Position numbers and translations under genes: made by a program. Below the pieces are notes generated by a model. The model did not search any database. It was not told where the DNA came from and worked only from the letters and a program-made list of their open reading frames with translations. Positions 37,752 to 47,074 of a DNA stretch of 64,000 bases are shown piece after piece. The stretch's first letter is position 1. Each line of letters starts with the position of its first letter. The DNA is taken from assembly GCF_023016065.1 (NCBI RefSeq), contig NZ_JALKAQ010000004.1, positions 102,462 through 166,461 of the forward strand, read 5' to 3'. The stretch comes from Marinobacter sp. S0848L (lineage in GTDB: Bacteria > Pseudomonadota > Gammaproteobacteria > Pseudomonadales > Oleiphilaceae).

Positions 37752-38666
37752 ATGGCAGTAAGACATTTTCTGACACTCAACGACATGACAACCAGCGAGC
37801 TGGAACAATTGCTGGACCATGCTTCACGGCTCCGCAAGGAATGGCGTGAAGGCAAAGTCAGGGACTCCCTGAAGAACCGCGTGCTGGCCATGATTTTCGA
37901 AAAGTCATCAACCCGCACGAGAGTCTCCTTCGAAGCAGGCATGACCCAACTGGGCGGCACTGCCATGTTCCTTTCCCCCCGAGACACCCAGCTCGGGCGC
38001 GGCGAACCCATCGAAGATTCTGCCATTGTCATTTCCAGCATGGTTGATGCGGTGATGATCCGCACCTTTGCGCACCAAACCGTACAAACCTTTGCATCGG
38101 CTTCGAGCAAGCCGGTGATCAATGCACTGACCGACGACTTCCACCCCTGTCAGCTGCTGGCCGATATGCAGACCTACCGTGAGCATCGAGGCAGCATTCA
38201 GGGCGCCACCGTTACCTGGGTTGGCGACGGCAACAACATGTGCCACTCGTATATCAATGCAGCCGAAAAATTCAATTTCCATTTGAACGTGGCGTGCCCG
38301 GACGGCTACGAGCCCGACCAGGCACTTCTTGATGCCCACAAAGACCGTGTAACTATCTTCCGGGATCCACAAGAAGCCGCTCGCGGCTCCAATCTGCTGG
38401 TCACGGATGTTTGGGCATCCATGGGCCAGGAAGACGAGCAAAAAGCCCGTGAGGAAGCGTTCCGGAGCTATCAGATCAACCCCGGGCTGATGTCGCTGGC
38501 CGACAAGGACGCATTATTCATGCATTGCTTGCCAGCACACCGCGGCGAAGAAATTTCCGCCGACATGATGGAGCATTCAAGCTCGGTGGTTTGGCACGAA
38601 GCGGAAAACCGCCTGCACGCTCAGAAAGCCCTGCTTGAATTTCTTATCCTCAACCGCTTGGATTGA
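37752..38666 (+). CDS. argF: Ornithine carbamoyltransferase (anabolic)
   Basis: 304 residues. Makes citrulline from ornithine and carbamoyl phosphate in arginine synthesis. Carbamoyl-phosphate site [10 protein letters not shown] (about residue 47), HPCQLLAD, and the ornithine/catalytic [10 protein letters not shown] are intact. The ATG at 37752 has AGGGG upstream, preferred over the ATG at 37734. A possible promoter, TTGTTT (37666-37671), 17 bases, TAGACT (37689-37694), lies ahead. No ArgR-type box was recognised. No other arg gene is adjacent. Confidence 0.97.
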   Translation: MAVRHFLTLNDMTTSELEQLLDHASRLRKEWREGKVRDSLKNRVLAMIFEKSSTRTRVSFEAGMTQLGGTAMFLSPRDTQLGRGEPIEDSAIVISSMVDAVMIRTFAHQTVQTFASASSKPVINALTDDFHPCQLLADMQTYREHRGSIQGATVTWVGDGNNMCHSYINAAEKFNFHLNVACPDGYEPDQALLDAHKDRVTIFRDPQEAARGSNLLVTDVWASMGQEDEQKAREEAFRSYQINPGLMSLADKDALFMHCLPAHRGEEISADMMEHSSSVVWHEAENRLHAQKALLEFLILNRLD

Positions 38667-38669
38667 TCC

Positions 38670-39743
38670 ATGGCAGAACCCAAGGTGCAGCCAAATGACT
38701 GGCTTCTGAACGTCAACAACCTGTCTGTCGGGTATGGCGGCGAAGCCGTCGTCAAAGACATCAACTTTGCGTTAAGTCACGGTGATATCGGCTGCCTTCT
38801 TGGCCCCAGCGGCTGCGGTAAAAGCACCATACTGCGTGCGCTCGCGGGTTTTCTGCCCATCAGTCAGGGTGAAATCAGCCTGCAATCCCAAGCCATCAGC
38901 CAACCTGGCCGGTCGGTACCACCGGAAAAGCGCAAAATCGGCATGGTGTTTCAGGACTACGCCCTGTTCCCTCACCTTAGCATCGCCGACAACGTTGGCT
39001 TTGGTCTGAAATCCTTGAGCAAAAATGAGCGCCAGCAAAAAGTTGCCGAACTGCTCAAACTGGTGCACCTGCAGGATCTCGCCGACAATTTCCCCCACGA
39101 GCTATCCGGAGGCCAGCAACAGCGTGTTGCACTGGCCCGTGCACTGGCACCCGAACCCACGCTGATCCTGCTGGACGAACCTTTCTCCAACCTCGACACG
39201 GATCTTCGCCGGCGGCTGAGCCTCGACGTGCGCGAGATTCTGAAAACGCTCGGCATCAGCGCGATTCTCGTCACTCACGACCAGCAAGAAGCCTTTGCCA
39301 TGTGCGACCAGGTGGCGGTTCTCCGTGACGGCCACATTCAGCAATGGGATGTGCCCTTCAACCTGTACCATGAGCCCGCAAATCGCTTCGTAGCCAGCTT
39401 TGTTGGCCAGGGTGGATTTATTCCGGGCAAAGTGCTCGGCCCGGACACCATCGAATCCGAACTTGGTGTCATCCACGGCAACCGGGCCTATAACTGGAAA
39501 GAAGGCACACTGGTGGACATCCTGATTCGTCCAGACGACATCGTGCACGATGAGAACTCCGACCTCAGACCCAAGGTGGTAGAGAAGACCTTCGCGGGCA
39601 CCTCAACGCTTTACCGCTTTCGCTGCTCTGAGGACACCGAGTTTGAAGCCTTGTTCAGAAGCCATCTGGACTTCAACTTGGGCGAGCAGGTTCCGGTGCG
39701 TGTTGAGGCTGACCACCTGATCGCGTTTGAGCGAACAACCTAA
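38670..39743 (+). CDS. FbpC-like ABC transporter ATP-binding protein
   Basis: 357 residues. Walker [15 protein letters not shown] (about residue 46), signature [15 protein letters not shown], Walker [13 protein letters not shown] and the H-loop [11 protein letters not shown] are intact; the C-terminal third (about 245-355) is a TOBE-like regulatory domain. The closest family is the Fe(III)/spermidine-type importer ATPase (FbpC/PotA). It lies 3 bases after argF, the same pairing seen in pseudomonads, without substrate-binding or permease genes, so the substrate cannot be named. Confidence 0.88.
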   Translation: MAEPKVQPNDWLLNVNNLSVGYGGEAVVKDINFALSHGDIGCLLGPSGCGKSTILRALAGFLPISQGEISLQSQAISQPGRSVPPEKRKIGMVFQDYALFPHLSIADNVGFGLKSLSKNERQQKVAELLKLVHLQDLADNFPHELSGGQQQRVALARALAPEPTLILLDEPFSNLDTDLRRRLSLDVREILKTLGISAILVTHDQQEAFAMCDQVAVLRDGHIQQWDVPFNLYHEPANRFVASFVGQGGFIPGKVLGPDTIESELGVIHGNRAYNWKEGTLVDILIRPDDIVHDENSDLRPKVVEKTFAGTSTLYRFRCSEDTEFEALFRSHLDFNLGEQVPVRVEADHLIAFERTT

Positions 39744-39770
39744 GGCACACGGGCGCACTTTATTGCAGGC

Positions 39771-39798
39771 AAAAAAAAGGGCTGGTAAAAACCAGCCC
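39771..39798 (-). terminator. Intrinsic terminator downstream of rstB
   Basis: GGGCTGGT (39779-39786), loop AAAA, ACCAGCCC (39791-39798), preceded on the + strand by eight As, i.e. followed by eight Ts on the reverse strand. It also lies between the convergent FbpC-like gene and rstB and should protect each from the other's transcript. Confidence 0.85.
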
Positions 39799-39946
39799 CA
39801 AAATGACGAATGAAACAAGGAAAGTTCGTAAGAACTACAACCTCTAAAGTCATCCCTTACGCAACGAAGTATCAATCAATCCGTGGCCACGTTCAGTAGC
39901 GGTTCTGTAGTGGTTTGTTACATCCCGTGAGGGCGCGAGAAGCACG

Positions 39947-41518
39947 TCACAAAACAGACGATTCCAGCTTCCGCCTCGGCCATACCAAGCTGAATTTAGC
40001 ACCACCAAGCTGCTCGCTTCTGCCAACAAAAGCCTGCCCGCCGTGCCAATACAAAATACGCCGCACAATCGACAGACCCAATCCGTAACCGCCTGACGTT
40101 CTTGTTCGGCTGTCGTCCAGCCGGGCAAACGCCGTAAACACCTTTTCCCAGTCAGACTCCGGAATGCCCTGACCATCATCCTCGACGTCGATACGGCCGT
40201 TCTCGTCGTCCAGGTGACACACCACCAGCACCCGCCCTTCGGCATAACGGGCCGCATTCCCGACCAGATTCTGCACCGCGCGATGAATATACCGGGGTTC
40301 AACGTCAGACCGGGACCAGCGACCGTCTCCGTCTTCAATACGACATTCGATTTCGACACCCTCACGAATCATGCGTTGCTCGGTTACAACCTGCTCCACA
40401 ATGTCGGTTACCGAGTCATCTCGCAAGGTAAACACCGGGCCACCCTGCTCTAGTCGGGCATAGGTGAGTATTTCATCAATCAATTCATCCAACTCTTGAA
40501 TGTCGCCATCGATCCCGTCCATCTGCTTCTGCAGTGCTTCCGGCGAACTGGCCGATTCAATCATCTGGACACCAAAACGAATCCGGGCCACTGGCGTTCG
40601 AAGCTCGTGCGACACAGCATGGATCATCTCCCGCTGCACCTGAACCAAGCGCTGAATGTGCTCCGCCATGCCGTTGAACGCCGAGCCGAGCCGGGCCACC
40701 AGAGTGCCGTCTTGTGACTCCACCCGGGCCCCCATCTCACCACGGGCGATGCGGAGCGCCACCGACTCCACTTTGCGCAGGTGTCGATCCACGAACCGCA
40801 GCGCCAGAAACAAGCCCAGCGCCAGCACGGCTCCCACCAACAGGAGCAGCAGGGTAACAATCGGCCACCCCCAAGGATTGAACGCGTCCGGCATATTCAC
40901 CGCGACCAAGTCACCTTCTGACAGGCGAACCACGCCCGCCAAGCCGCCATCATCCCTGCGCAACAGGGCCAACCCTGACGAACTCAAACGATCCAGCACG
41001 GTTTGCTCCGGTAAATCCGCTTGCTTCTGCAGTGGGTTAATCTGCACGCCCAGCGTTTGCGCCAGGAAATCCGAGGTTTCCGCCCGGGCCTCTAACGGTG
41101 CTGCGTCCAGGTGCCAGCGTACGATCAGCGCTGTTGCACGGGCAAGGTCCCGATACGGCTGTTCCAGATTCAAACGGATCAAACCGCCTGACTCTGAGGC
41201 CACATAAAACACAAAACCTTCACCGGAAGGCTCCGCCACCACCTGTCCATAACTCAAGCGTTCACGGACAACCGGGGGCAACTGAAACGTTCGTTGATCG
41301 CCTACCTTCAGGCCAAACAAGGTGGGCATCCAGTGGTACTGTTCAGAAGGGGACGGAACAGACGCCAGCCATTCCATCAGAGGCTGCAGGGAGCGCTCAT
41401 GCCACGCATGAGCACGTACATTGTTCAAACCGTTAAACAGGACAACGCACACCAATGCCACCAGGGCAGCAACAGCAACAACCTGTGCGTAGGCTTTGAG
41501 GAGGAATTTCAGCGACAT
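39947..41518 (-). CDS. RstB-like sensor histidine kinase
   Basis: About 523 residues. N-terminal membrane segment (VVAVAALVALVCVVLFNGL), periplasmic sensor (about 30-215), second membrane segment (IVTLLLLLVGAVLALGLFLA), HAMP, HisKA with the phosphorylated His in MIHAVSHELRTPVAR, then the ATPase with N-box QNLVGNAARYA, DDGQGIP and GGYGLGLSIV. Downstream of and co-transcribed with the RstA-like regulator; the pair is closest to RstAB. The first possible start is a GTG at 41560; the ATG at 41518 (MSLKFLLKAYAQ) looks natural, though neither has a strong ribosome-binding site. Confidence 0.9.
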   Translation of the reverse strand: MSLKFLLKAYAQVVAVAALVALVCVVLFNGLNNVRAHAWHERSLQPLMEWLASVPSPSEQYHWMPTLFGLKVGDQRTFQLPPVVRERLSYGQVVAEPSGEGFVFYVASESGGLIRLNLEQPYRDLARATALIVRWHLDAAPLEARAETSDFLAQTLGVQINPLQKQADLPEQTVLDRLSSSGLALLRRDDGGLAGVVRLSEGDLVAVNMPDAFNPWGWPIVTLLLLLVGAVLALGLFLALRFVDRHLRKVESVALRIARGEMGARVESQDGTLVARLGSAFNGMAEHIQRLVQVQREMIHAVSHELRTPVARIRFGVQMIESASSPEALQKQMDGIDGDIQELDELIDEILTYARLEQGGPVFTLRDDSVTDIVEQVVTEQRMIREGVEIECRIEDGDGRWSRSDVEPRYIHRAVQNLVGNAARYAEGRVLVVCHLDDENGRIDVEDDGQGIPESDWEKVFTAFARLDDSRTRTSGGYGLGLSIVRRILYWHGGQAFVGRSEQLGGAKFSLVWPRRKLESSVL

Positions 41519-41573
41519 GGGCGCAACCCGGTGATCGGCGTGATGCCTAGCCAGCATCACGCCAAAAGGACGG

Positions 41574-42308
41574 TCAGGCTTCTTTTACGAAGAGGTATCC
41601 TTTGCTCCGAACGGTTTTAATACGTCTCGGATGAATAGGATCATCGCCAATCTTAGGCCGAATGCGCGAAACCCGTACATCGATTGAACGGTCTTGGCCG
41701 TCGTATTCTATGCCTCGAAGCGCGGTAAAGATCTCTTCGCGGCTCAGAACCCGCCCCGCGTTGCTGGCAAGCAGCCAAAGCAGGTCAAACTCGGCACTGG
41801 TCAGATCAATGCTGTCGTCGTTCAACCAGGCTTCACGCATGGAGCGATCAACAATCAGGTCGTTAAACTGAAGGCGTATCGGCTCTTCTTCAACGGCTTC
41901 CTGGCTTGCGGCCGGATTTGTTTCGGCCCGGCGCAGCATGGCACGAATCCGCGCAAGCAACACACGAGGCTGAACCGGCTTGCCAATATAGTCATCCGCC
42001 CCCATTTCCAGACCCAGCACCTGATCCAGATCATCGGTTCGCGCAGTCAGCATAATGATCGGCCCGGAATAGTCGGGGCGAACCCGCCGACAAATCGACA
42101 AGCCGTCTTCGCCTGGCAACATGAGATCAAGCACCACCAGATCCGGCTGCTCTTTGCGAATCCGCTCAACCGCCGCGCCGCCATGAGTTTCCAAAGAGAC
42201 GGTCAGTCCATTGCTCTCCAGATACTCGCGGGTAAGATCCGCCAGCCGTTCATCGTCTTCTACAATCAGGATTCGCCAACTCTCGTTTGTATGTTCCACG
42301 CCGTCCAT
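41574..42308 (-). CDS. RstA-like OmpR-family response regulator
   Basis: 244 residues. Receiver domain with phosphoacceptor Asp in PDLVVLDLMLPGEDG, acidic pocket VEDDERL and the switch Lys in DYIGKPVQP; winged-helix DNA-binding domain (about 145-242) ending RIKTVRSKGYLFV. RstA-specific text such as LRGIEYDGQDRSIDVRVSRIRPK supports the assignment. Upstream on the reverse strand a perfect TATAAT (42380-42375) is a likely -10, 66 bases before the start. CTGTAA-like repeats nearby could be autoregulatory sites but match no known box well. Confidence 0.9.
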   Translation of the reverse strand: MDGVEHTNESWRILIVEDDERLADLTREYLESNGLTVSLETHGGAAVERIRKEQPDLVVLDLMLPGEDGLSICRRVRPDYSGPIIMLTARTDDLDQVLGLEMGADDYIGKPVQPRVLLARIRAMLRRAETNPAASQEAVEEEPIRLQFNDLIVDRSMREAWLNDDSIDLTSAEFDLLWLLASNAGRVLSREEIFTALRGIEYDGQDRSIDVRVSRIRPKIGDDPIHPRRIKTVRSKGYLFVKEA

Positions 42309-42481
42309 CTCTGATTATTATCTTTGATTTTAAGGTTATACGCCCAACAATACAGGCAACCAACTGTTACAGCAATTATACACAGCACCCATTAGGGTAC
42401 AGGCCACAACAAATCATTACAGCCTGTGACAAAGATCCAATTCTGAATGTCACAGACTGCGGGTTACCCGCGCGACGATCG

Positions 42482-42958
42482 TCAGAACAACGGACGTCCT
42501 TGTGTAATTTCATCCTCGGTCGCTTCTCGACGACCAACAATTTCCAAATCAAAATATAGCGTAAATCCAGCCAACGGGTGGTTGGCATCTACTTTCACCA
42601 GATTCCCGTCAATACTGACGACCTGGACAATCTGTGCCTGATCCCCGGAATTGGTCTGAAACTTCATCCCGACATCGAGCTTTTCGACACCTTCGAACAG
42701 TGACCGTGGTACCGTTCGAATAAGATCTTCACGATGCTCTCCGTAGGCCATTTCCGGCGGCACGGTCACTTCCAGACAATCGCCGGGCGAACGGCCTTTT
42801 ACAGCAGCCTGAATGCCTTCGATCACATCCGGACTGCCCATTAAAAAGTGCAGCGGCTCACTGCCTTCAGAGGTATCCACCAACTCGCCAATTCGGTTCT
42901 TCAGAATGTAATGAACCGTGTAAACTTCCGGTCTGGTTTGCTGCGAATCTGCTTGCAT
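42482..42958 (-). CDS. SlyD-like FKBP-type peptidyl-prolyl isomerase
   Basis: 158 residues. FKBP domain with an inserted chaperone (IF) flap: VHYILKNRIGELVDTS, VIEGIQAAVKGRSPGD and VPPEMAYGEHRED, then the flap (about 75-125) and NHPLAGFTLYFDLEIVGRR. SlyD-type proteins catalyse proline isomerisation and act as folding helpers; the His/Cys-rich metal-binding tail of E. coli SlyD is absent. Its ATG overlaps the preceding gene's stop by one base. Confidence 0.93.
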   Translation of the reverse strand: MQADSQQTRPEVYTVHYILKNRIGELVDTSEGSEPLHFLMGSPDVIEGIQAAVKGRSPGDCLEVTVPPEMAYGEHREDLIRTVPRSLFEGVEKLDVGMKFQTNSGDQAQIVQVVSIDGNLVKVDANHPLAGFTLYFDLEIVGRREATEDEITQGRPLF

Positions 42959-45168
42959 TAGCTTTTTACACTTCCTGTTTGGTTCGGAGATTCAAGTTGC
43001 TGGAGGCCGTGAATGACCAGCTTTCGGTCGAGCTTTTCACGAAAGCTTTGCGGATTGGATAACCCCATACGGTCAATCATCGAAGCGTAACGACCATCGT
43101 CATCAACGCGTACAGCCTGCCAAAGGGTGCTGAGTTTACCACGGGGCGTTGCTGTTGCGGCCTTAAGCGACTTAAGGGCTTTCCCCAACGTCAATTCTTC
43201 ATCGGTGAAATCCCGCCCAAACGGGAACGCGGGGAACCAGTCCCCCTCCCCTGCCGCAGCCAGTGTGTCGCGCACTTGCTGCGGAGTATTGTTGGCCCAC
43301 TCCTTTGGCAACTTAAACGCCGCCGGTACTTTGCCGGCTTTCTTGGCTTGTTTCAGCAGGGAATCCTGAAAGCGGGAATCTGCGATCCGGATCAAGCTCA
43401 GGAACACGTCCTCATCGGATTTTCCACGTATATCGGCTATGCCGTATTCTGTGATCACGATGTCCCGAAGGTGTCGTGGGATGGTGCAGTGTGGGTAGTT
43501 GAAAACAATGTTCGAAACCGTCTCCCCTCCTGAAACCCGAGAAGCCCGAAGCGCAATGATGGAGCGAGCACCGGGCAGCTCGTGGGCCATGGAGACAAAA
43601 TTGTACTGACCACCAACCCCACTGACCACCCGGCCATCAGCCAACCCGTCTGACACCGCCGCGCCGTTCAAGGTATACATCATCGCGGTATTGATAAACC
43701 GGCCATAGACACGCTGTGCCGCCTTCATTTTCTGATCACCGTAGGCATGATCGTATAAGTGGTTGATAAAACTCACGCTGGTCATGCAAATCTTTTCACG
43801 CTGCTCGTCCGGTAAGTTTCTCAGTTCCTGATAAAACTTTTCCGGCCCCACGAAGAAGCCCCCGTGCATCACGACACCACCCGTGAGCCTCGCGCCCAGC
43901 CCAAGGGCCTGCAATCGATCCCGGGTTTCCGGGTTATCCAAATCCGCAGCAACCGATGTGTCGTTATCCAGCCGTATACGCCCGCCCTTCAGCTCCACGG
44001 AACTCCTGACAATGCCATGATCGATCAACCACTTCAGATCCCGGTTTCGTAAGAGCGAATCAATCAAGCCTTCGGCACGCAATACATCCAGCATTTCAAG
44101 GGTAGGTTCCTCTGAAATTTTAGCCTCGTTAATGAGACGCTGAAGCCCCCCGTGGTGAAACACTTCGCGCTTAAGAATCCCTTCCTGGAGCAGGTACAAA
44201 AACCCATCGACCATCATTTCACTACAGCCGTACAAGCCCACCTCAAACGGCTCGGTGCCGCCATATTCACGGACAACCGGAAAACGCTCATCCACGCGGG
44301 CATGCCGGTAAACGGATTTCCAGACATCGTTGTGTTTATGCCGGGCGATGGCACTGTGAACCAAAGCCACACCCAACGAACCAATGCCCACTTGCAGTGT
44401 GCCGCCATCCTTGAGCAGGCAGCTGGCGTAAAAACCGATCATGTGATCGGCCGGACCGACCGCCATCTGCGGAGCAGAAAACAACGGATAATTGGTGTCG
44501 GCGGCCGAAAGGATGACATCGAACTGACGGTCCTCAACAACGGAATCACGACCAAACCAGGGCAACTGCGGGTTTTGCTCCGCCACCATGGCGACCGGCA
44601 CACCTTCAGCCTCCCGCTGACGCAACAAAGGTAAAATATCGAGGGAAAGATCCGGGTTGCAGCTGAAACTCATTTTGCCGGGCTGCCCATGAGGTTCTCC
44701 CGGTGCCATCAGCTGACCAACCACGTTGACACCCTGAGCCATCAGATCCCGCACCGCATGAGTATAATTGGTGCAGATATAGTTCCGCTGCTGGCTGGCA
44801 TTCTTCAGGTAGCTGCCCGCTTTAAAAAAGAACTCCGAAACCTTCACGTTATCGGGTAATTGGTTGTTTACCACATCCCGGGCGTAGGCCAGTTCCGGCA
44901 CCGAACCATAGAGACGCTTGGCAAACGGCTCCATAAAGCGCCGCTCCAGCGACGAGCTGCCTTTGGGAGCCAACAATGAGAGTGCGGTAACAATGTGCAG
45001 GCGGATTTCCGGGTCTTCTTTCGCCCGCTGATACAAAGCGTTGGCAAACCGTATCGGCTTGCCCAACCCCAGCGGCAAGCCCAAAGTGATATCTTTTCCA
45101 ACCCGCGCTATTACTTGGTCAACGCAGGCCTCTGCATCCTTTAAATAGACTGTATTCTGCCCTGTCAT
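42958..45168 (-). CDS. Acetyl-CoA hydrolase/transferase family protein
   Basis: About 736 residues. Contains both family domains: N-terminal (about 20-220) and C-terminal (about 400-620, with GVGGQYNFVSMAHELPGARS and HCTIPRHLRDIVITEYGIADIRG, the region holding the catalytic Glu). Members hydrolyse acyl-CoA or move CoA between acids such as acetate, succinate or 4-hydroxybutyrate; this long variant's substrate cannot be told. ATG at 45168 (MTGQNTVYLKD) has GAGGG 6 bases upstream; the frame is open to 45213. A promoter candidate lies just upstream. Confidence 0.88.
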   Translation of the reverse strand: MTGQNTVYLKDAEACVDQVIARVGKDITLGLPLGLGKPIRFANALYQRAKEDPEIRLHIVTALSLLAPKGSSSLERRFMEPFAKRLYGSVPELAYARDVVNNQLPDNVKVSEFFFKAGSYLKNASQQRNYICTNYTHAVRDLMAQGVNVVGQLMAPGEPHGQPGKMSFSCNPDLSLDILPLLRQREAEGVPVAMVAEQNPQLPWFGRDSVVEDRQFDVILSAADTNYPLFSAPQMAVGPADHMIGFYASCLLKDGGTLQVGIGSLGVALVHSAIARHKHNDVWKSVYRHARVDERFPVVREYGGTEPFEVGLYGCSEMMVDGFLYLLQEGILKREVFHHGGLQRLINEAKISEEPTLEMLDVLRAEGLIDSLLRNRDLKWLIDHGIVRSSVELKGGRIRLDNDTSVAADLDNPETRDRLQALGLGARLTGGVVMHGGFFVGPEKFYQELRNLPDEQREKICMTSVSFINHLYDHAYGDQKMKAAQRVYGRFINTAMMYTLNGAAVSDGLADGRVVSGVGGQYNFVSMAHELPGARSIIALRASRVSGGETVSNIVFNYPHCTIPRHLRDIVITEYGIADIRGKSDEDVFLSLIRIADSRFQDSLLKQAKKAGKVPAAFKLPKEWANNTPQQVRDTLAAAGEGDWFPAFPFGRDFTDEELTLGKALKSLKAATATPRGKLSTLWQAVRVDDDGRYASMIDRMGLSNPQSFREKLDRKLVIHGLQQLESPNQTGSVKS

Positions 45169-45205
45169 CGTAACCCTCATCATTCCGGAATGAGCCGTGA
45201 CTTTG

Positions 45206-45234
45206 ATAATCACACGCTAGCCTGAACCTGACAA
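45206..45234 (-). promoter_or_regulatory. Candidate promoter of the acetyl-CoA hydrolase gene
   Basis: Reverse strand TTGTCA (45234-45229), 17-base spacer, GATTAT (45211-45206). A 12-base palindrome CATTCCGGAATG at 45180-45191 lies in the predicted leader. Confidence 0.42.
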
Positions 45235-45319
45235 TGAGGCAGATCACGAGTCGTGGCAAGATTAGGGCATCAAGGTTTTCGAAAGAGGGGTTCGGATTTA
45301 CAGCAATGCGGGGTGGGTG

Positions 45320-45673
45320 TCAGAACATCCAGCGAAGATTAAGGCAGGCCCCTTCGTTTAGCAAAGCGATACCGTGATCCGGTCGGGCCGGGTCAGACGC
45401 GTAGGTTTTTCGGGAGGTTTGGTCACGGTTAAAACTCCAGCTCAATAATCTTGAGCCAATCGCGGCCAACGCGTCGTCGTGATCGTCCTGCTCATCGCCG
45501 GACATCCACTCCTGAAGTTCATAGATGTCTTCAGCGGACATGGCTTCTTCTCGCTCCGCCAGCATGCGGTCCGAAAACAATGGCTCAGACCGGGCCGGTT
45601 CTGAGGCTTCAGCGCGAGCGACGAACGCTGCGCAATTCAAAGCCAACAGGACAAGGAAGATACGAATGATCAT
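45320..45673 (-). CDS. Small secreted protein of unknown function
   Basis: 117 residues, not recognised. A clear signal peptide (MIIRIFLVLLALNCAAFVARAEA) is followed by an acidic, helix-prone middle (REEAMSAEDIYELQEWMSGDEQDDHDDA) and a C-terminus rich in alternating hydrophobic residues ending CLNLRWMF with a terminal Phe. It may be periplasmic or outer-membrane associated. Standing alone between two 150-240-base gaps, it is probably its own transcript. Base composition is like its neighbours. Confidence 0.65.
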   Translation of the reverse strand: MIIRIFLVLLALNCAAFVARAEASEPARSEPLFSDRMLAEREEAMSAEDIYELQEWMSGDEQDDHDDALAAIGSRLLSWSFNRDQTSRKTYASDPARPDHGIALLNEGACLNLRWMF

Positions 45674-45843
45674 GACGAATGGTGTGCCTCAGAACTTCAA
45701 AATAAATGCAGTTGCCTATGCACTAAAGTCTAAACATTCTACTTGATAATAGTGTGAAATTGCACACAAATGCGTCAGCATGCCGACCCAAATTGGTCAT
45801 TTTTTTGTCAACAAATGGGCGGTTTATTTTACGGTTTGTAACA

Positions 45844-45872
45844 CCCCGGCTTCTCATCAACCGAAACCGGGG
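45844..45872 (-). terminator. Hairpin downstream of the aldo/keto reductase
   Basis: Reverse strand: CCCCGGTTTC, 9-base loop, GAAGCCGGGG, a 10-bp stem with one G-U pair, 38 bases after the reductase stop. No T-run follows, so termination efficiency is uncertain. The surrounding 236-base gap (45674-45909) holds no other recognisable feature. Confidence 0.45.
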
Positions 45873-45909
45873 AGCCTCACCAACATTAACCTACTGAGGT
45901 AATTGCTAT

Positions 45910-46947
45910 TTACGGGCAAGGGTAAGTGAATTCGCTGTGTATCTCTTCAATGGCTGAAACAATATCTGCGCTCAGGTTGATTTCGGCCGACCCGATGTTT
46001 TCTTTCAGCTGATCCATTTTCGTCGCGCCAATAATGTTGCTCGTGACAAAATCACGACTGTTTACCCAAGCGAGCGCCATTTGGGCAGGCGACAAGCCAT
46101 GCTGATGCGCCAATTCGGCATAAGCGCGGGTTGCATCAGCTGCGTGCTCGCCGGTATATCGGGAAAAACGGTCGTATAGGGTCAGGCGCGCCTTTTCCGG
46201 CCACTTGCCCCCGAGATACTTTCCGGTAAGCATGCCAAAAGCCAAGGGCGAATAGGCCAGTAATCCGGTGCCTTCCCGGTGGGCAAACTCGGCAAGCCCC
46301 GCTTCAAAAGAACGATTCAACAAGCTATACGGGTTCTGAATGGAAACCGCACGGGGCCAGTCGTTCTCACGCGCGTATCTCAGGTATTCCATCACGCCCC
46401 AAGGCGTCTCGTTTGACAGCCCGACGTGGCGCACTTTGCCCTCTTGCACCAACTCATTCAGCGCCCCCAGTGTCTCCTCGATAGGCGTCATCTCCTCGTT
46501 CGGGTCGTGCTGGTATCCGAGCTTGCCAAAGAAGTTCGCGTTGCGATCTGGCCAATGCACCTGATACAAGTCTATGTAATCGGTTTGCAATCGTTTCAGA
46601 CTGCCCTCACACGCCTCGCGGATTTGCGCCCGAGTCATTCGTGGACCACCGCGCATATAACCAAGACTTGGGCCGGGGCCGACCACCTTAGAGGCGATCA
46701 CCAGATCATCCCGGCGGCCTCTGCGAGCAAGCCAATTGCCCAAATACTGCTCTGTCAGCCCCTGTGTCTCGGCCTTGGGAGGCACCGGATACATTTCAGC
46801 CGTATCGATAAAGTTAATGCCGGCGTCTACCGCATAATCAAGCTGTTCAAATGCTTCCTGCTCAGTGTTCTGTTCCCCCCAGGTCATGGTGCCGAGGCAA
46901 ATCAGACTGACATCGATGTCCGTCTGTCCAAGTTTTCGCATTTGCAT
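45910..46947 (-). CDS. Tas-like NADP(H)-dependent aldo/keto reductase
   Basis: 345 residues, TIM-barrel aldo/keto reductase. The catalytic set is present: Asp and Tyr in FIDTAEMYPVPP, Lys in DLVIASKVVGP, His in YQVHWPDRN; C-terminal NADPH-binding residues SNIIGATKMDQLKENI. The text MRKLGQTDIDVSLICLGTMTWG and QGLTEQYLGNWL points to the Tas/YghZ subgroup. Physiological substrate unknown. Divergent from the glycosyltransferase gene. Confidence 0.92.
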   Translation of the reverse strand: MQMRKLGQTDIDVSLICLGTMTWGEQNTEQEAFEQLDYAVDAGINFIDTAEMYPVPPKAETQGLTEQYLGNWLARRGRRDDLVIASKVVGPGPSLGYMRGGPRMTRAQIREACEGSLKRLQTDYIDLYQVHWPDRNANFFGKLGYQHDPNEEMTPIEETLGALNELVQEGKVRHVGLSNETPWGVMEYLRYARENDWPRAVSIQNPYSLLNRSFEAGLAEFAHREGTGLLAYSPLAFGMLTGKYLGGKWPEKARLTLYDRFSRYTGEHAADATRAYAELAHQHGLSPAQMALAWVNSRDFVTSNIIGATKMDQLKENIGSAEINLSADIVSAIEEIHSEFTYPCP

Positions 46948-46998
46948 AAAAGCTCCTTAGCGGCTTCCAGAAAGAAGATGAAACAAGCGTAAAGGGAA

Positions 46999-47042
46999 TG
47001 TAACGGGGTTGTCGCAGAGTTGTCATGGGTTGCTTGCATACT
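46999..47042 (+). promoter_or_regulatory. Candidate Pho box and promoter of the glycosyltransferase-PAP2 pair
   Basis: Hexamers TGTAAC (46999-47004), TGTCGC (47010-47015) and TGTCAT (47021-47026) recur at exactly 11-base intervals; a weaker CGTAAA at 46988 keeps the phase. PhoB binds 11-base direct repeats of the type TGTCAT. Exactly 10 bases after the last repeat is CATACT (47037-47042), a 4/6 match to the -10 hexamer, which is the spacing of E. coli Pho promoters where the box replaces the -35. The GTG start follows at 47075. Confidence 0.55.
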
Positions 47043-47074
47043 AGCCCCATGACAAAAAACTTGCGGGATGCACC

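Noticed and set aside
42361..42440. CTGTAA-like repeats as RstA autoregulatory boxes
   Set aside because: The repeats do not match the RstA consensus spacing and could be chance in an AT-rich promoter; only the TATAAT was kept.
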